Shown here piece by piece: positions 28,244 through 39,558 of a stretch of DNA of 64,000 nucleotides (position 1 is the stretch's first letter; each line of letters starts with the position of its first letter). The notes under the pieces were generated by a model, which was given only the letters and a program-made list of their open reading frames with translations, searched no databases and was not told where the DNA came from. The position numbers were made by a program, and so were the translations under genes. Source of the DNA: Echiichthys vipera (taxonomy: Eukaryota; Chordata; Actinopteri; Perciformes; Trachinidae); NCBI GenBank assembly GCA_963691815.1, contig OY829655.1:16476151-16540150 (forward strand), in the 5' to 3' direction.

Positions 28244-31200
28244 TTAATAGTGACCTGTGGAAGAAAACAATCATTAGACACACTGTAACCTGTTGAATGT
28301 CTCAGTAAAAGAGGGACTCATTTATAAAGAAAGACTCACGGGTAGAATAAGACCGCAATCTGGACCGAGACCTGTAAGCCCTTCTGTAGTATGGGGACGG
28401 AGATCGTCTTCTGAAATAAAACAAAATTAACAAATTCAACTTCCGAAGCTATAAAAAAAATAAAATAAATAAAAGTTCAGAATACATTTCCCATTGGTAA
28501 TCTGCGGGTGTACTGCTTAAAGATTGACAGTCACCTGTATGACCTGTAGTGGTCTCTGTCGTCATAGCGTTTATAACCGCCCCTGTCGTATCCACGCTCA
28601 TAACCGCGATCATATCCACGGTCGTAGTAGCGTGAATTGCGTCGAGGACCGCTTGGACCACTTCCGCCTCCACCACCACCACTACACAGAAGACAATACG
28701 AAGATGAGATTTTGTTTCCTACTTCTTAGATTTACAGTTGTGCTTGATTTTAATTTTACCACCCCATTTCAATTTAAAAAGACTGGCGCCCATCATGTCA
28801 CATACATATGCAGGTAAATGGTCAGGCCGGGACATTCAGAAAGTCCTTTTAGAGACCCTGGCCTTAAGGTTACTCATTGCTTTCAACACATTCAACCTGG
28901 TAAACCTTTTTGAATGAATAGCTGTCATTTTTTGCCAAAGCTGTATTTTTAAAATACATTTAACTGCTCTTGTTACATCTAAGCTTTGTTATTTTTGCCT
29001 GACTGAGCTCTGCATCCAATACAGTTTCAATAAACTAGCAATACACCTGGAATTTGCAAGGGCTCTATTCCGTGTTTATTTTTAAACTTTGATTTAAGTT
29101 AATTAATCAATAAGGCAATTTCAGTTCATGAGATGACACAGTTCTGATTGTACACTTCTATAATTACACAACTACAATCATTTTCCAGCTAAATTTGTCA
29201 CTTTAGTTAATAATAAATGAAAAATGGATGTAGCCCAAAAGTATCCACCTTCCAAGATTAGTGTTTTTTGTCACTTTTGTGATGATAATGCTGGTGTCTT
29301 TAATACGCCTGTGTGACACTCAACTGCAGTGAGCCTTTCTCCTGGGACAAATTGGATTGTTTTGATGTCCATGTTCACAGTAGATTGAATTTCATTGTCA
29401 AACAAAAAATGTGGGGTCCAAAGAATTAATATTAGCTCCTAAAGAGCAAAAACATGTTTACCAGATATTCCTAGTAGACATTCTATTTGGAAGATAACTC
29501 TGATTGATTTTTTACTTAAAAATAAGCATTCATCTTTATCTTTGATCGAGTAGAGCTAAATCTAATTAATCCACACCAACACTCGGTATGTTTCAGATGC
29601 CTTACTATGTGGGTCGGCCCATGTAGATTCCATGGGTTGGGGTGTGCGGCCTTTTTGTGATGGAGAAGTCTACCCTGATCCTACGACCATCCAGCTCCAT
29701 GCCATTGGCTCGTTCCTTTGCCTGGAAGTGACCAAACATAAATTACCTCTTTAGACCCAGAAAATATTCCAACAACAGGTCTGAAAGGTGCATTTTCCAA
29801 CTCATGTTCTCATACCTCTTTGGCATCATCGGTGTTCTCGAAGTAAACGAAAGCAAAGCCCCTGGAGCGCCTCGACTGCTGGTCATAGACAATAGAGACA
29901 TCCGCCAGGGGGCCGTATATAGAGAACACTTCCCTCAGATCCCTCTCTGTGGTGTACAAGCTCAGGCCAAACACTCCTACGCAACCGTTTGGGTCTGGAT
30001 TAGCCTGCGATTTATGATAAGATAGAAGATATTAAGGTTCCAAAACATCTTTCATACTTGAGACATTATTCAGCAAGAATACAAGACAGCAAACCTCCTG
30101 TACCCACACTTACGCGGTTGCCGATGTGCCTGCGGCGGTTAGACATCGGTGAGTGACTATGGCTTCTGCGCCGGCGCTCTCCACTGTAGGACCTACTGTG
30201 AGATCGCCTGCGATAGGACCTTGAGCGGGAGCGAGATCGGCTATAGTGTCTCTGTGAGCTGCGGTGGGAGTGGGACCTGTATCAGAAACACTTCTATTGT
30301 TATTCAGAAACAACTTCTCTACGGCTTCTTCATAAGACAGACACACATCTACATATCCAATCTGTCAACTAGCAAGGATGTTATTTTGGATTGGTCACTC
30401 ACCCAGATTTCGACCTGGAGCGAGACCGAGATTTAGATCGGGATTGGCGGGAGCCCTCCTTCGAACGGGCAGGCGACCGAGCTGGGGAGCGGCTTGCTGA
30501 TTTCCTAGAGCCCCGTGGACTCACACTCCTGGATGTAGAGCGAGACTCCTGAACGGACCACACACACCCACACACCTCTTATTAGCACCAGCAAGAGGAC
30601 AAACTGAGAAATTTGACAAAATAGTTCTATGTAATAATTAAGACTATCCTGTGAAAAGTACTAAAAGAACAGACTTCAGGATTGTGGATTACGAATGCAG
30701 GTAAATGCTTTTTTGTAGCCATGGATACGATGACATCATTAGAATTACATTACATTATATAGTTCAATTGTCAACATGATCTAAAACAGAAATTGTTATG
30801 ATTTAAACTATTGTATTCAAAAACAAGAACATGCACACAAACAGACCAGAAAATTACTTAGCACTGTGGCCATATCCAGATGACTTCCTTTAACTTCATT
30901 ACTTCACATTATTCTTCTTTCTTCAATTGTTTTACTTCTTCTTACTTCCCCCATCTCACACACTGACCATACTTCTTCCCTCCTGATGCATGCATTCAAT
31001 AATTCAGCTTCACGCATCGGAGCTTCATATTATTGAAAATAAAGTGGACTTCTTCCGCATTTTCTTCGTCCAATCTTAACCTTTATGAAAAAGAAAAGGA
31101 TGAAGAATATATGACTACAATTGAAACGGCACCTCAATCCAACTTTGTTGTGATATAACAATCTCATGACATGCATGAGAGTGTTTAAGATCACATAATA

Positions 31201-33237
31201 CAAATGTTTATTGTTACATTCTATAAATATTTCACTTTCAGGGGTTCTACATTCACTACTATGTCCTTTCAGCCAGATTCAGTTTAGAAGTGTACGAAGA
31301 TTCTTGGTTGTATCCACTTTTGTAGGATTTCAGACACCTGAGGTTGTCTAGATCAGGAAAACAAAAACAATAATGTCCTATACACAGGACGGTAATAAAT
31401 AATGAGTCGTGCTTGCTTTTTCAAGTCGCAATAAAAATTGTGTTCCATCTTAAATAGACCCTACTGACATAATTTCTGTCAAGTGGCCTCTAAGGCATCC
31501 AAGTGTATATCAAACCCCTGAATGTGAATAATACCAGACTAAATCCCACCAACAGTGCCATCATTAAAAAGTAGTTTGTTTTTTTTAAATAGCCCAAACG
31601 GCCTCAAGATGCTTCTGTCACTCATTTGAACTGACATCACCAAGACTGATAACACGGACATGAAATATTGGGAGAGACACAGTGGCATATGCAAGCAAAC
31701 ATATATATACATGCAACAGGAAACACGAGGGCTGAATGTGCACATTAATACAAATGAATAAGAGGACATCTCAAGGCAATTCGTTTTAAATTGTTAAAAT
31801 GTCAAAACATCATTCGGTCGCTTGATTGACACAAAGATGCTGTGTGCCCAATATAAGATAGGTCATCATGTTGGTTTCAGATTAATGTAAGCAAATTCAC
31901 ATCACTCAATCGAGATTGTTATCTTCCGTCTACAAATGCAGTTTGTTGCCAGTAACACCTAAAAATGCAATAAGTTAAACTAATTTATTCTTGAGCTGAT
32001 TTCTGCCAAGGCTAATGGAAGGAGGCTGGGACACCAAAAAAATAAAAAAAGATTCTGAGCTTTGGGGTATGACACATGTGCAATGGAACTGGAGCTGCGC
32101 TGTTCCAGCAGACGGGGCAAGAAATAAAGTGTTTTCCTCTGTTTCAGGTGTTCTTGGGCAGTTTCTTTCTTTCATTTTCACTTTTTACATCTTTATTAAT
32201 AACACAAACAAAGTTAAGAACAGTGACAAAATCAGTGCTATACAAATCAAGTACGATTACTTTTCAGAACAAAGTCATAACTCATAATACTTTTAATTGT
32301 TCTCATACGTTGCAATTGCAGACCAGATGTTACTGTGCATGTGTCATAACCCAAAGCTCAGACATGTTTTTTGTTGTTGTTTTTGCCTTCTTCTATTACG
32401 GAGGACTAAACATGATTTAAGTCTCAATAAATAAATAAATACAGGAGTAAATAAATGATTGCAGAGAAAAATAAATACAGAAATAAATGCATGGATAAAT
32501 AAGACCTCCTACCTCAAACATATGGACACAGAAATACATATATAAATAAATGTAGGTGCACAAAAATGTACTTATAAGTTTATAAACGCATTTCTTTCCT
32601 CTTTTTTATTTATACAGATAATGCATTCATTTATTTACTGATTGTCACTTAGGTCCTGTTTAGTCCTCCACATTATATATTGTTGATTTTCTGCACAGGG
32701 GCCGTCCGCTGTATTCAATGTTGAACGTAACCACGTCTGACGGTTTTTCTAAAGCCATTAGTCAACGTAACATCAGCTAAATGTATGCTTACAAATAATT
32801 AATATTAACTGTAAACAATAAACATTCTGTGGGTTTGTGTTTTAGTAACTTTTCTTGCTAAAGTCTGCATCAACATAGTTGTGTCTGCGGCCTAGCTAAC
32901 TAGCTAGCAGTAGCTAACGGTTATCAACGTTAACACACGCTTTTACCCAACGTAACGTTAACTGTAACGCTGTAACGTTAAATTGCTTTATTGTTTTAGT
33001 CCTCCAATAATAAAAAGTAACGTTAATGTTTCATAAAATAATAGATGATTCGGTGTTATAACGTTATTTCAACACAATGTGAGGACTGTTTTCGTGTTGT
33101 TGGGTAACCATCGCAACTGCACACAACCGCGTCATTTAACCGTTAAATACGTGAACGTTAGCTCCGTTGAAACGTCACAAAGCTTTAACAAAGTTCATAC
33201 GTACCCGCTCGCCGTAACCTTTGTCGCTATCGCTCAT
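28244..33237 (-). CDS. tra2b: Transformer-2 beta splicing factor (7 coding exons)
   Basis: Nuclear SR-like protein that binds GAA-rich exonic enhancers and promotes exon inclusion. Coding exons (minus): 33205-33237, 30403-30548, 30114-30276, 29816-30004, 29606-29721, 28535-28681, 28340-28410, then 28244-28254 ending RHY-stop. All junctions are GT-AG and phases close to a 291-aa protein. Order: MSDSDKGYGER start; RS1 domain (about 12-114); RRM (about 118-196) with RNP2 VFGLSL near 125 and RNP1 RGFAFVYF near 162-169; the linker HTPTHGIYMGRPTYG; a Gly-rich stretch; tandem RGYDRGYERGYDRG-like repeats; and a short RS2 tail (RSPSPYY, SRSRLRSYS). The DVSIVYDQQSRRSRG and VDFSITKRPHTPT segments fit TRA2B rather than TRA2A. 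It lies upstream of igf2bp2 in the same orientation, as in human. Oddity: PTHG where human has PTPG. Intron 1 carries an apparent poison exon, listed separately. Confidence 0.95.
30858..31080 (-). promoter_or_regulatory. tra2b: tra2b poison exon (GAA-rich, in-frame stop)
   Basis: Read on the minus strand, a polypyrimidine stretch (CCTTTTCTTTTTCATAAAG) is followed by a 223-nt segment ending at TAA|GTAATT. After the 11-codon exon 1 (phase 0) it would read VKIGRRKCGRSPLYFQ and then stop. The segment holds many GAA/AGAA motifs (GGAAGAAG, GTAAGAAGAAG, TTGAAGAAAGAAG), the known TRA2 binding signal. Mammalian TRA2B is known to carry an ultraconserved GAA-rich poison exon at this place, through which Tra2-beta protein limits its own expression. 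The position, motif content and stop are seen; the autoregulation is inferred from the mammalian gene. Confidence 0.8.
32400..32669. mobile_element. MITE with perfect 13-bp terminal inverted repeats
   Basis: The element begins GGAGGACTAAACA (32400-32412) and ends with its exact reverse complement (32657-32669); similarity extends imperfectly inwards to about 20 bp. The interior is made of ATAAATAA-like runs with no coding potential, as expected for a non-autonomous DNA element. It lies in tra2b intron 1. A further copy of the end motif (TTTAGTCCTCCAATA) occurs near 32996, possibly a second fragment. No clear target-site duplication was identified. Confidence 0.65.
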
Positions 33238-33300
33238 TTTTACTGCAAATTAATTTATATTACAGTGACAAAAGTTTTGCGCCGCTGAGCTAACGTTAGC
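32915..33300. promoter_or_regulatory. tra2b 5' end with cluster of AACGTTA motifs
   Basis: Seven AACGTTA-type motifs (several as the palindrome TAACGTTA) occur around tra2b exon 1, near 32925, 32955, 32974, 33018, 33060, 33151 and 33291. The 5' UTR upstream of 33237 turns GC-rich with a short GT run (about 33320-33336). No TATA box was seen, fitting a housekeeping-type promoter. Whether the motif is a binding site or a remnant of a common fish repeat cannot be told from the sequence. Confidence 0.35.
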
Positions 33301-33636
33301 AACAACCAACGGAGCGCGTGCGTGTGTGTGTGCGCAGCATCAGCGAGGCGCGAGCCATTATAAACTCCACTCCCCCATGCGCAGACTGGATAGACACAGG
33401 CCCATGACCACGATAAGCAATTACTTTCTTCCACAATATACTCTTATAGTTTAAATGAAATATGCACTTAAGGGATGTAAGGGCAGTTTTGTCAAGAAAT
33501 GGCCACCTTCTTGCATTTTAAGGTGCCCCTTGTCTGAGACTCTCCCTGGCCCTCTGTCTGTTTCTTGTCTTTCTGATTGATACCACAATGTAACTTTACA
33601 ATACAACTTATTACAACTGCAACAGTGCGACTGTAT

Positions 33637-34100
33637 TTGATAAAGATGCACTGATCCATTTTTTTCCCGATCCAATCCGATACCAATACCTGGGCTGAGT
33701 GTATCCGCAATACCTGATACTCCTGTTGAATGAATGAAGCATATACATTACCATGGGAGTGAAGGCATCAGGCTTGACAACATTTAGCCTTGTTAAAAAA
33801 AGGTTACCAATTAACACATGTAAATGTACTTAATATTATTTAGTAACAATTGAAGTGTACATTAGCAGCAAAAATAAATAAATAACACTGCAAACAGATG
33901 TTTCTAAATGTGATATAAAACCCTAACTGGTGTTGCAAACATAGAATTGAAGTGACTAGATCCCTGTAACTGTATTGCCGTGTATGACATTAATTAAAGA
34001 AGAAATGACTGGATCAGAATGCTGGATCGGTCTCATTCCTTCGATATCCGATCCAGCTAATTAGTAAATATCGGAGCCGATGTCTGATCCAATCTCTAGT
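33637..34100. mobile_element. hAT-like non-autonomous DNA element
   Basis: The left end (AAAGATGCACTGATCCA) and the right end (reverse complement AGAGATTGGATCAGACA) form imperfect terminal inverted repeats. The interior has repeated GATCC and ATCCGAT motifs and no open frame. This resembles a dispersed teleost repeat with TAGAGATGCACCGATC-type ends, as I recall it. It sits about 400 bp upstream of the tra2b start. Confidence 0.5.
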
Positions 34101-34239
34101 ATTTGACTATGTATGAAGGCTACCTGGGTGGGTGTACGGGGTAGTGCTATTTCTTTGTTTGTTTGTTTTTTTGTCTTTGTTGTTTTTCTTGAGTGGGGTT
34201 ATTGTGGTTTATTTCTGTGACATTCTTCTATAATGTTTT

Positions 34240-34748
34240 CAGGGGTGGAAGAAATACTTAGAGCTCTTACTTTCGACACTATAGAAATGCTCTGTTACAA
34301 GTAAAATACCTGCATTCAGAATATTACTTAAGTTAAAGTAAAAAGTATTAGCATCAAAATGTACTTTAAGTACAAACAAATAAAAGTATTCATTATGCAG
34401 AACTGCCTATTTCAAAATAATTGTATTATGGGATGATAATTATTGAATGATCAACGTAAATATCTAATGTTGCAGTCGATAAAGGTGGTTTTAATTTGAA
34501 TTACTTTATAGACGGCTCTGTAGCCTAATCTATTACAATATATCCTATTTTATTTGTTGATAATATTTTGTATTAGTAATCTGAATCTGTGAAATAACTA
34601 GTAACTAAAATTGCCAAATAAATGTAGTGGAGTAAAAGTATCAAGTAGATTAAAAAAGAATTACTTAAGTAAACTGCAAGTACCTCAACATGTACTCAAG
34701 TACAGTACTTGGGTAAATGTACTTACCGGCAGTTACTTTCCACCACTG
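34240..34748. mobile_element. DNA element with CAGTGGTGGAA-type inverted ends
   Basis: Starts CAGGGGTGGAA (34240-34250) and ends TTCCACCACTG (34738-34748), near-perfect inverted ends. Subterminal parts carry the typical short inverted motifs (ACTTAAGT, AAGTACTTG, CTCAAGTAC). No coding potential. Related fragments lie near 44.87-44.99, 56.56-56.76 and 58.58-59.45 kb. Confidence 0.6.
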
Positions 34749-36128
34749 AATATACTCTGTACTTAACGAATTTATGACTTTTAAGGATTAGGTCCATGTT
34801 TCCAATCTGATGCTGTATAGCCCAATAACACAATAAGCTACTGTGAAACACATTGAAGGTAACAACTGTTAGTTAGTCTACTGGAGGAGTTGTTCAAAGC
34901 TGTACTGGGAACTGAAGAAAAAAGGTTCGCTAAATCTTTTACCTTGAGGGATTTACAATCAAGAAACTACCAACATTATCATCTAAATAAAAAGGTGGTG
35001 CTTTAGTGTTAAGATTCTGTAGGTGATTTATTTTCTTCTTATTTAACCGAATGAAAACAACAGTCTTGACTATATTGATAAGTGGTCTTTTTCCGAACTG
35101 CGATTATTAATTATCAAGGATCATAAGGAAATGTTCTATGTTATGGCTTTATAAATCTTCAAAATATCAATAATTATCATAATGTTAACAAAAAATGATT
35201 TCATAAACGATGCAGGCATTCTATCGGGCAGTTTCACAATTGTATACTTTTACACGGGAGCCAATAGGACCATGTTTTGTAAGATAAGATTTTTCACACA
35301 TTGTTGGCACTAGGAATGCATGCCATTAACACCCTGCCACAATGCCGTCTGTTCCTGCTCTCTGTTCCTCACTATTTACTGTTTTCACCGTACACCTTTA
35401 TTTAAGCAGTGAAGAGTGGAAAATAATACCTGGAAACCTGTGCATAAGGAGAGGGAGTGTGGCTGTTTACTGCTCAACGTCAGAGCATATGTATCTGTTA
35501 CTCACTGGATCGTAAGGTGACAGGGGTACAGGAAAGCACTTCAACGACCAGTGGTGCAAACAAACTTTGTTTCTGTTTTATTTGGTTGGTCTGAATCAAA
35601 ACTCCTGACACGTAGAGGGGTTCACTGCAGTGGAAGGGTAAGGGGAAGAAATGATATCAGAGAGCCCGGGGAACACAATGCATGACAGAGATGCGACAAA
35701 AGATTTATAGAAACAACTATTACTCCATTACTGTACCATTTTCTTTATTTAAGCTGAACAAAAGCTGAGAAGGAGGCAGAAAATGGAACAAACTGATTTA
35801 AAGATTGTGATTTAACATCAGGCATCTAAAAACTTATCGCAGTCCTGATTTTAGCGAAGAGAAAAGCAGCTTTCAGTTCTAGCCCCTTTGTTTCATCTAC
35901 TTTAACTTTATCCCAGATTAGAAGACTGTACTACGAATTTACTGGACGCAATCTAAAGATACAGAGCAGAATTTGTGATAATAATTCAAAGTACTAATAT
36001 AGAAAGATGAAATTGATATTAAGTCATGTTGCCTACATAATCTACTCAAGACCAGAAGTAACAATTCACCATTTTCCACATCTGACGAGAGACAATAGTT
36101 TATGAGAGACACAACACTCTGGATCCAG
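34749..36128. other. intergenic, includes 3' UTR of the first astacin gene
   Basis: No gene was recognised between the CAGTGGTGGAA element and the stop codon of the astacin gene. A minus-strand AATAAA at 35744-35749, about 380 nt past the stop, is a candidate polyadenylation signal. Confidence 0.4.
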
Positions 36129-37057
36129 CTACTCGTTGGCACCTGTAGCGGGGAGTAGAGAGAAAATGCAATCAATCGTTTTGAATACAATTTTTAAAGA
36201 TCAGTCAGTATATGTGTAAATTCACCTACCACAGTTATATAGGACATTTATTTTATGAAGATCTAGATTGCTGGGTCCATCTCGCTGGCCAATGGGAATG
36301 TAAGGATCTGGTCTGGGGATTATTGTTGGTCCACCATCTTCAGAGAAGGCATATCTGGACGAGAGAGAAATATTATTATTAAGTATTGTGACAACTCAGC
36401 AAAACATGCAAAACCCAAAATGATGTCGCCTCTAAGAGCAGCTCACCTTCCATAATGCATGACAGAGTTGTAGTCGTATGGACTATTGAGATTGTTTGTC
36501 GCCTGTTTCCTGAAGTTGTGGATGTGGTCTGTCAAAACATAAAAGATGAAACCGAGCTATCATTTGGTGAGAAAAGGACTAACTACGTAAAGAGAAGGCT
36601 TTCTGAATGCAATGAAAACGTGTTGGGAGGTCATCATTCATCCAAACCTGGCATGATGTTTTTCCATACAATTGAGACAAAGTGGTCTCGGTCTGAGCGA
36701 GACTGCTCGTGTACGAAGCCCAGGGCATGCATTAACTCGTGGGCAGCCACTCCTGACCACATGCACCCAGGAGTCTGCAGTGACAGGGTCTGACTTCCTC
36801 CAGTCTGCCCCAGGAAGGACCAGCAGCTTGGAGGTACAGACGGGAAATGTGTCACCGTCACGAGAAAATCACCACATAAGAATCAGATCAACGAATCATT
36901 AACAAGCTTATTGAAGTGTCTTTCAAGATATTACATAGAATTTACCCAGTAAAAGTTGTGTTGGAAAGATTTAAACTGAACATGATTAAAATTGTGATTT
37001 CTGTGGACTAGAAGAAGAGAGTGTTTCCTATCTATTTTTTTTATTTTTTATTTTTTA

Positions 37058-37114
<57 letters not shown>

Positions 37115-38450
37115 AGAATGTTCTGGATTAACTAAATGAAACTTAAGCTGAATGTTGAAATAAATGTTTGCTATAATGCTGTATTTAGACAGAATTTAGA
37201 ATTACAATTGAAAATAATAAACTGTACATTAAAATATGTGTTACATTCGGAAAATTCCATATTAATAAGAAAAAATTGAAGGAACCAAGCCGCAAATTTA
37301 TTGATGAATGTAATGTTGGGTGCCAATATAGCACCATCTTATCTAACTATTACGACCTTCAGGTTATCAAACATTTATAATAAGATGCATATAACACAAA
37401 CTCTGGCATTAAAAAATGTAAATGTAATTTTTAATTTCTATGGTCTTGTCTTCCCTTCTGTGTTTGTTTTCTATTGTTTTTGTATTTGTTTGTACCACTG
37501 ACTATGAGCTTGTGTACAATAAAGAAAGTGGGTAAGAAAAGAATCATACACACTTAATTTCAGCACATCTAAAAGCCACATGTACGTAGCAGTCATACTC
37601 ACCCATATCTAGGCTGAATATCAAGGAAGCTGCCTTCATGCGTGCGTGGAACAAATTTAACACATGTTCCAGAGGCGATGTCTTGCATCCCTGTTTCTAT
37701 GGTGATTCTGTCCATGTCGTCTACCGCCAAACAAAAAGGAACGAAAAGCATTTGAGTTCAACAGAAAGATTTGAACAGTCAGTGTCTTTGCAACACGCCT
37801 TTAGTGGATTCATACCGTATAGTGGAGAGAGCATGAAGGGAACATAAACAAATCCATCAACTGATTTAGGCCACAGACAGGTGTTGCCAGGGCAGGTTAT
37901 GGCACTCCGTACGTATGAGCTGGCAATATCTCCATCTCTGAGTGACAGTCCTCGGGGGGCTCGCAACCCTGATGAGAAAAAAACATTTAACTGAGTCCAG
38001 GGTTTTCTAAAAAACAACAACAAAAAAAAACAACTTCAATCAGCAAAATTGGATACATTTCACAACTAACTTACTCCTGTTGACTTCCAGAATTTGATCC
38101 ATTGCATTCATTTCATCCCGTTCTGTAATTTCATCTGAACACAAAACAAAGACGGATATAAGTCGTCCTCTATTTTACCATAATCTGAATTATATTTAGA
38201 GTATGATAAAGATGCATGTGATACATTTTTCCAAGAGCCAACCTGAGTATTTCCTTTTCAACCTCACTTTTCCCTCATGCACTCCTGTAGAATTCTGTAA
38301 TAAAAAGATGCATTACCACACATTTTAGTGAGACTTAAAGGGACTTTTGCTCTAAAAATGCTGTCTCTTGGTACTAACCTTAACAGGTAGAGTGTCTGCC
38401 TGGGTCAGCAAGCCAAACAACACACCCAGAAGGATCATGGTAGAATGCAT
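36129..38450 (-). CDS. six-cysteine astacin metalloprotease (hatching-enzyme type), copy 1
   Basis: Secreted zinc endopeptidase of the astacin family; fish relatives include hatching enzymes and c6ast/nephrosin-like proteases. Nine exons (minus): 38379-38450, 38243-38294, 38075-38134, 37816-37968, 37603-37720, 36648-36826, 36447-36528, 36230-36354, 36129-36142; all GT-AG, closing to 284 aa. Order: signal peptide (MHSTMILLGVLFGLLTQ), propeptide with LRDGDI (candidate aspartate switch), CPGNTC N-terminal cysteine pair, zinc site HELMHALGFVHEQSRSDRD (His181, Glu182, His185, His191), and Met-turn NSVMHYG with Tyr237. Six cysteines in the mature part mark the c6ast/hatching type. A TATA box (38525-38530) lies about 75 bp upstream of the ATG. 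A Met at codon 5 is an alternative start. I cannot tell a true hatching enzyme from other c6ast proteases, so no symbol is given. Confidence 0.9.
37061..37112 (+). repeat. (TA)n microsatellite in astacin copy 1 intron 5
   Basis: 26 uninterrupted TA units, preceded by a T-rich run. Confidence 0.9.
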
Positions 38451-38524
38451 TGTTGTGCTTGACCAGTTCCTGTCCACAGTCTTCCAGGGCAAGAGCTAAA
38501 TGAACTCCTCACCTCCACTGTATC

Positions 38525-38530
38525 TATATA
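38525..38530 (-). promoter_or_regulatory. TATA box of astacin copy 1
   Basis: TATATA in the context GGGTATATAGATA on the minus strand, about 75 bp upstream of the start codon. Placement fits a short 5' UTR and a regulated, tissue-restricted promoter. Confidence 0.55.
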
Positions 38531-39471
38531 CCCGCTTCTCTTCCTGAGCTCTCTCTACTGATTGGGCACATGTTGTATGATGAAGCATGATTAAAGAACC
38601 CTTATCACCCAGCATGTGTAATTTACTCAAGTCCACTTCTGATCTGTAAACAGGTGGTCCCGATGCTGACCTTCACTCGCGCTCATGTACTTAGCGCGTT
38701 TAAGATTCAGCACTTTCAGAAATGAAGACACTTTAAAGGTGTTTTTACTGTTGATACAACTCAGCAGTTGCCATCAGGAGACTAACTGTCCGCCCAGTTC
38801 AACAGACCGGCAATTTGTGTCTGACTGTACTGGCCAACCAGTGATTTTGTGATAAGCAATCGGCTGATAACTGCGTTGACAGCTATCATTTTGTCACATA
38901 GGTAAATATATGTAAACAAATCTTATCCTTCGCCAAATATTATTTCTATTTTTTATCAAGGGGCCAATTTTAAGGGCAATGGCTGAAGAAAGACTCCCAT
39001 CTGTTAGCAGTTTATGAAATCTTGCCTACATTACTGCAAGAATATCAGAACTAAAATGTTTCTATATCTGAAATAAGGGTGCCTGGTTTCAAGTATGGAT
39101 ACATTCCTGTCTTGTCATACCACATATTAGTTCTTTATTAATCCAAGTATGTGTTTTCTATAGTCTTTAATTAAAACATGCTTACACTAATCAACCTCAA
39201 GTATTCTGTATGAAAGCATGCATATAGGAAATAGGATTATGTTTTCTTACCACTAAAGTCATTTGTTTCTAATTGAGGAAATTACATGAGCTGTGTAAAC
39301 TGAGTGGATCAGGACACTTAGAAGATGACGTCTCTCAACTACAAGAGTTTATACCTCCTTTATACCTTTATAACTCACTCTCTCCACCTTCTAAACATCA
39401 GCGACATGTTGTTAAAACACATGCAACTGCATGCACACAGAGGAAATGCTGATAGAAAGCTTGAATCAATC
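38531..39471. other. spacer between the two astacin genes
   Basis: Upstream region of copy 1 and downstream region of copy 2. No exon, RNA gene or clear repeat was recognised. Confidence 0.4.
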
Positions 39472-39477
39472 TTTATT
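39472..39477 (-). terminator. polyadenylation signal of astacin copy 2
   Basis: AATAAA on the minus strand, about 82 nt after the stop codon at 39559-39561. Confidence 0.55.
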
Positions 39478-39558
39478 GGAATTGTTTCTGTGATTTCACA
39501 TGAGTTTGTTACATTAGCTTTCAACTTATTCCTGTTTCATCGGCTTTCTTCAGTTTGG

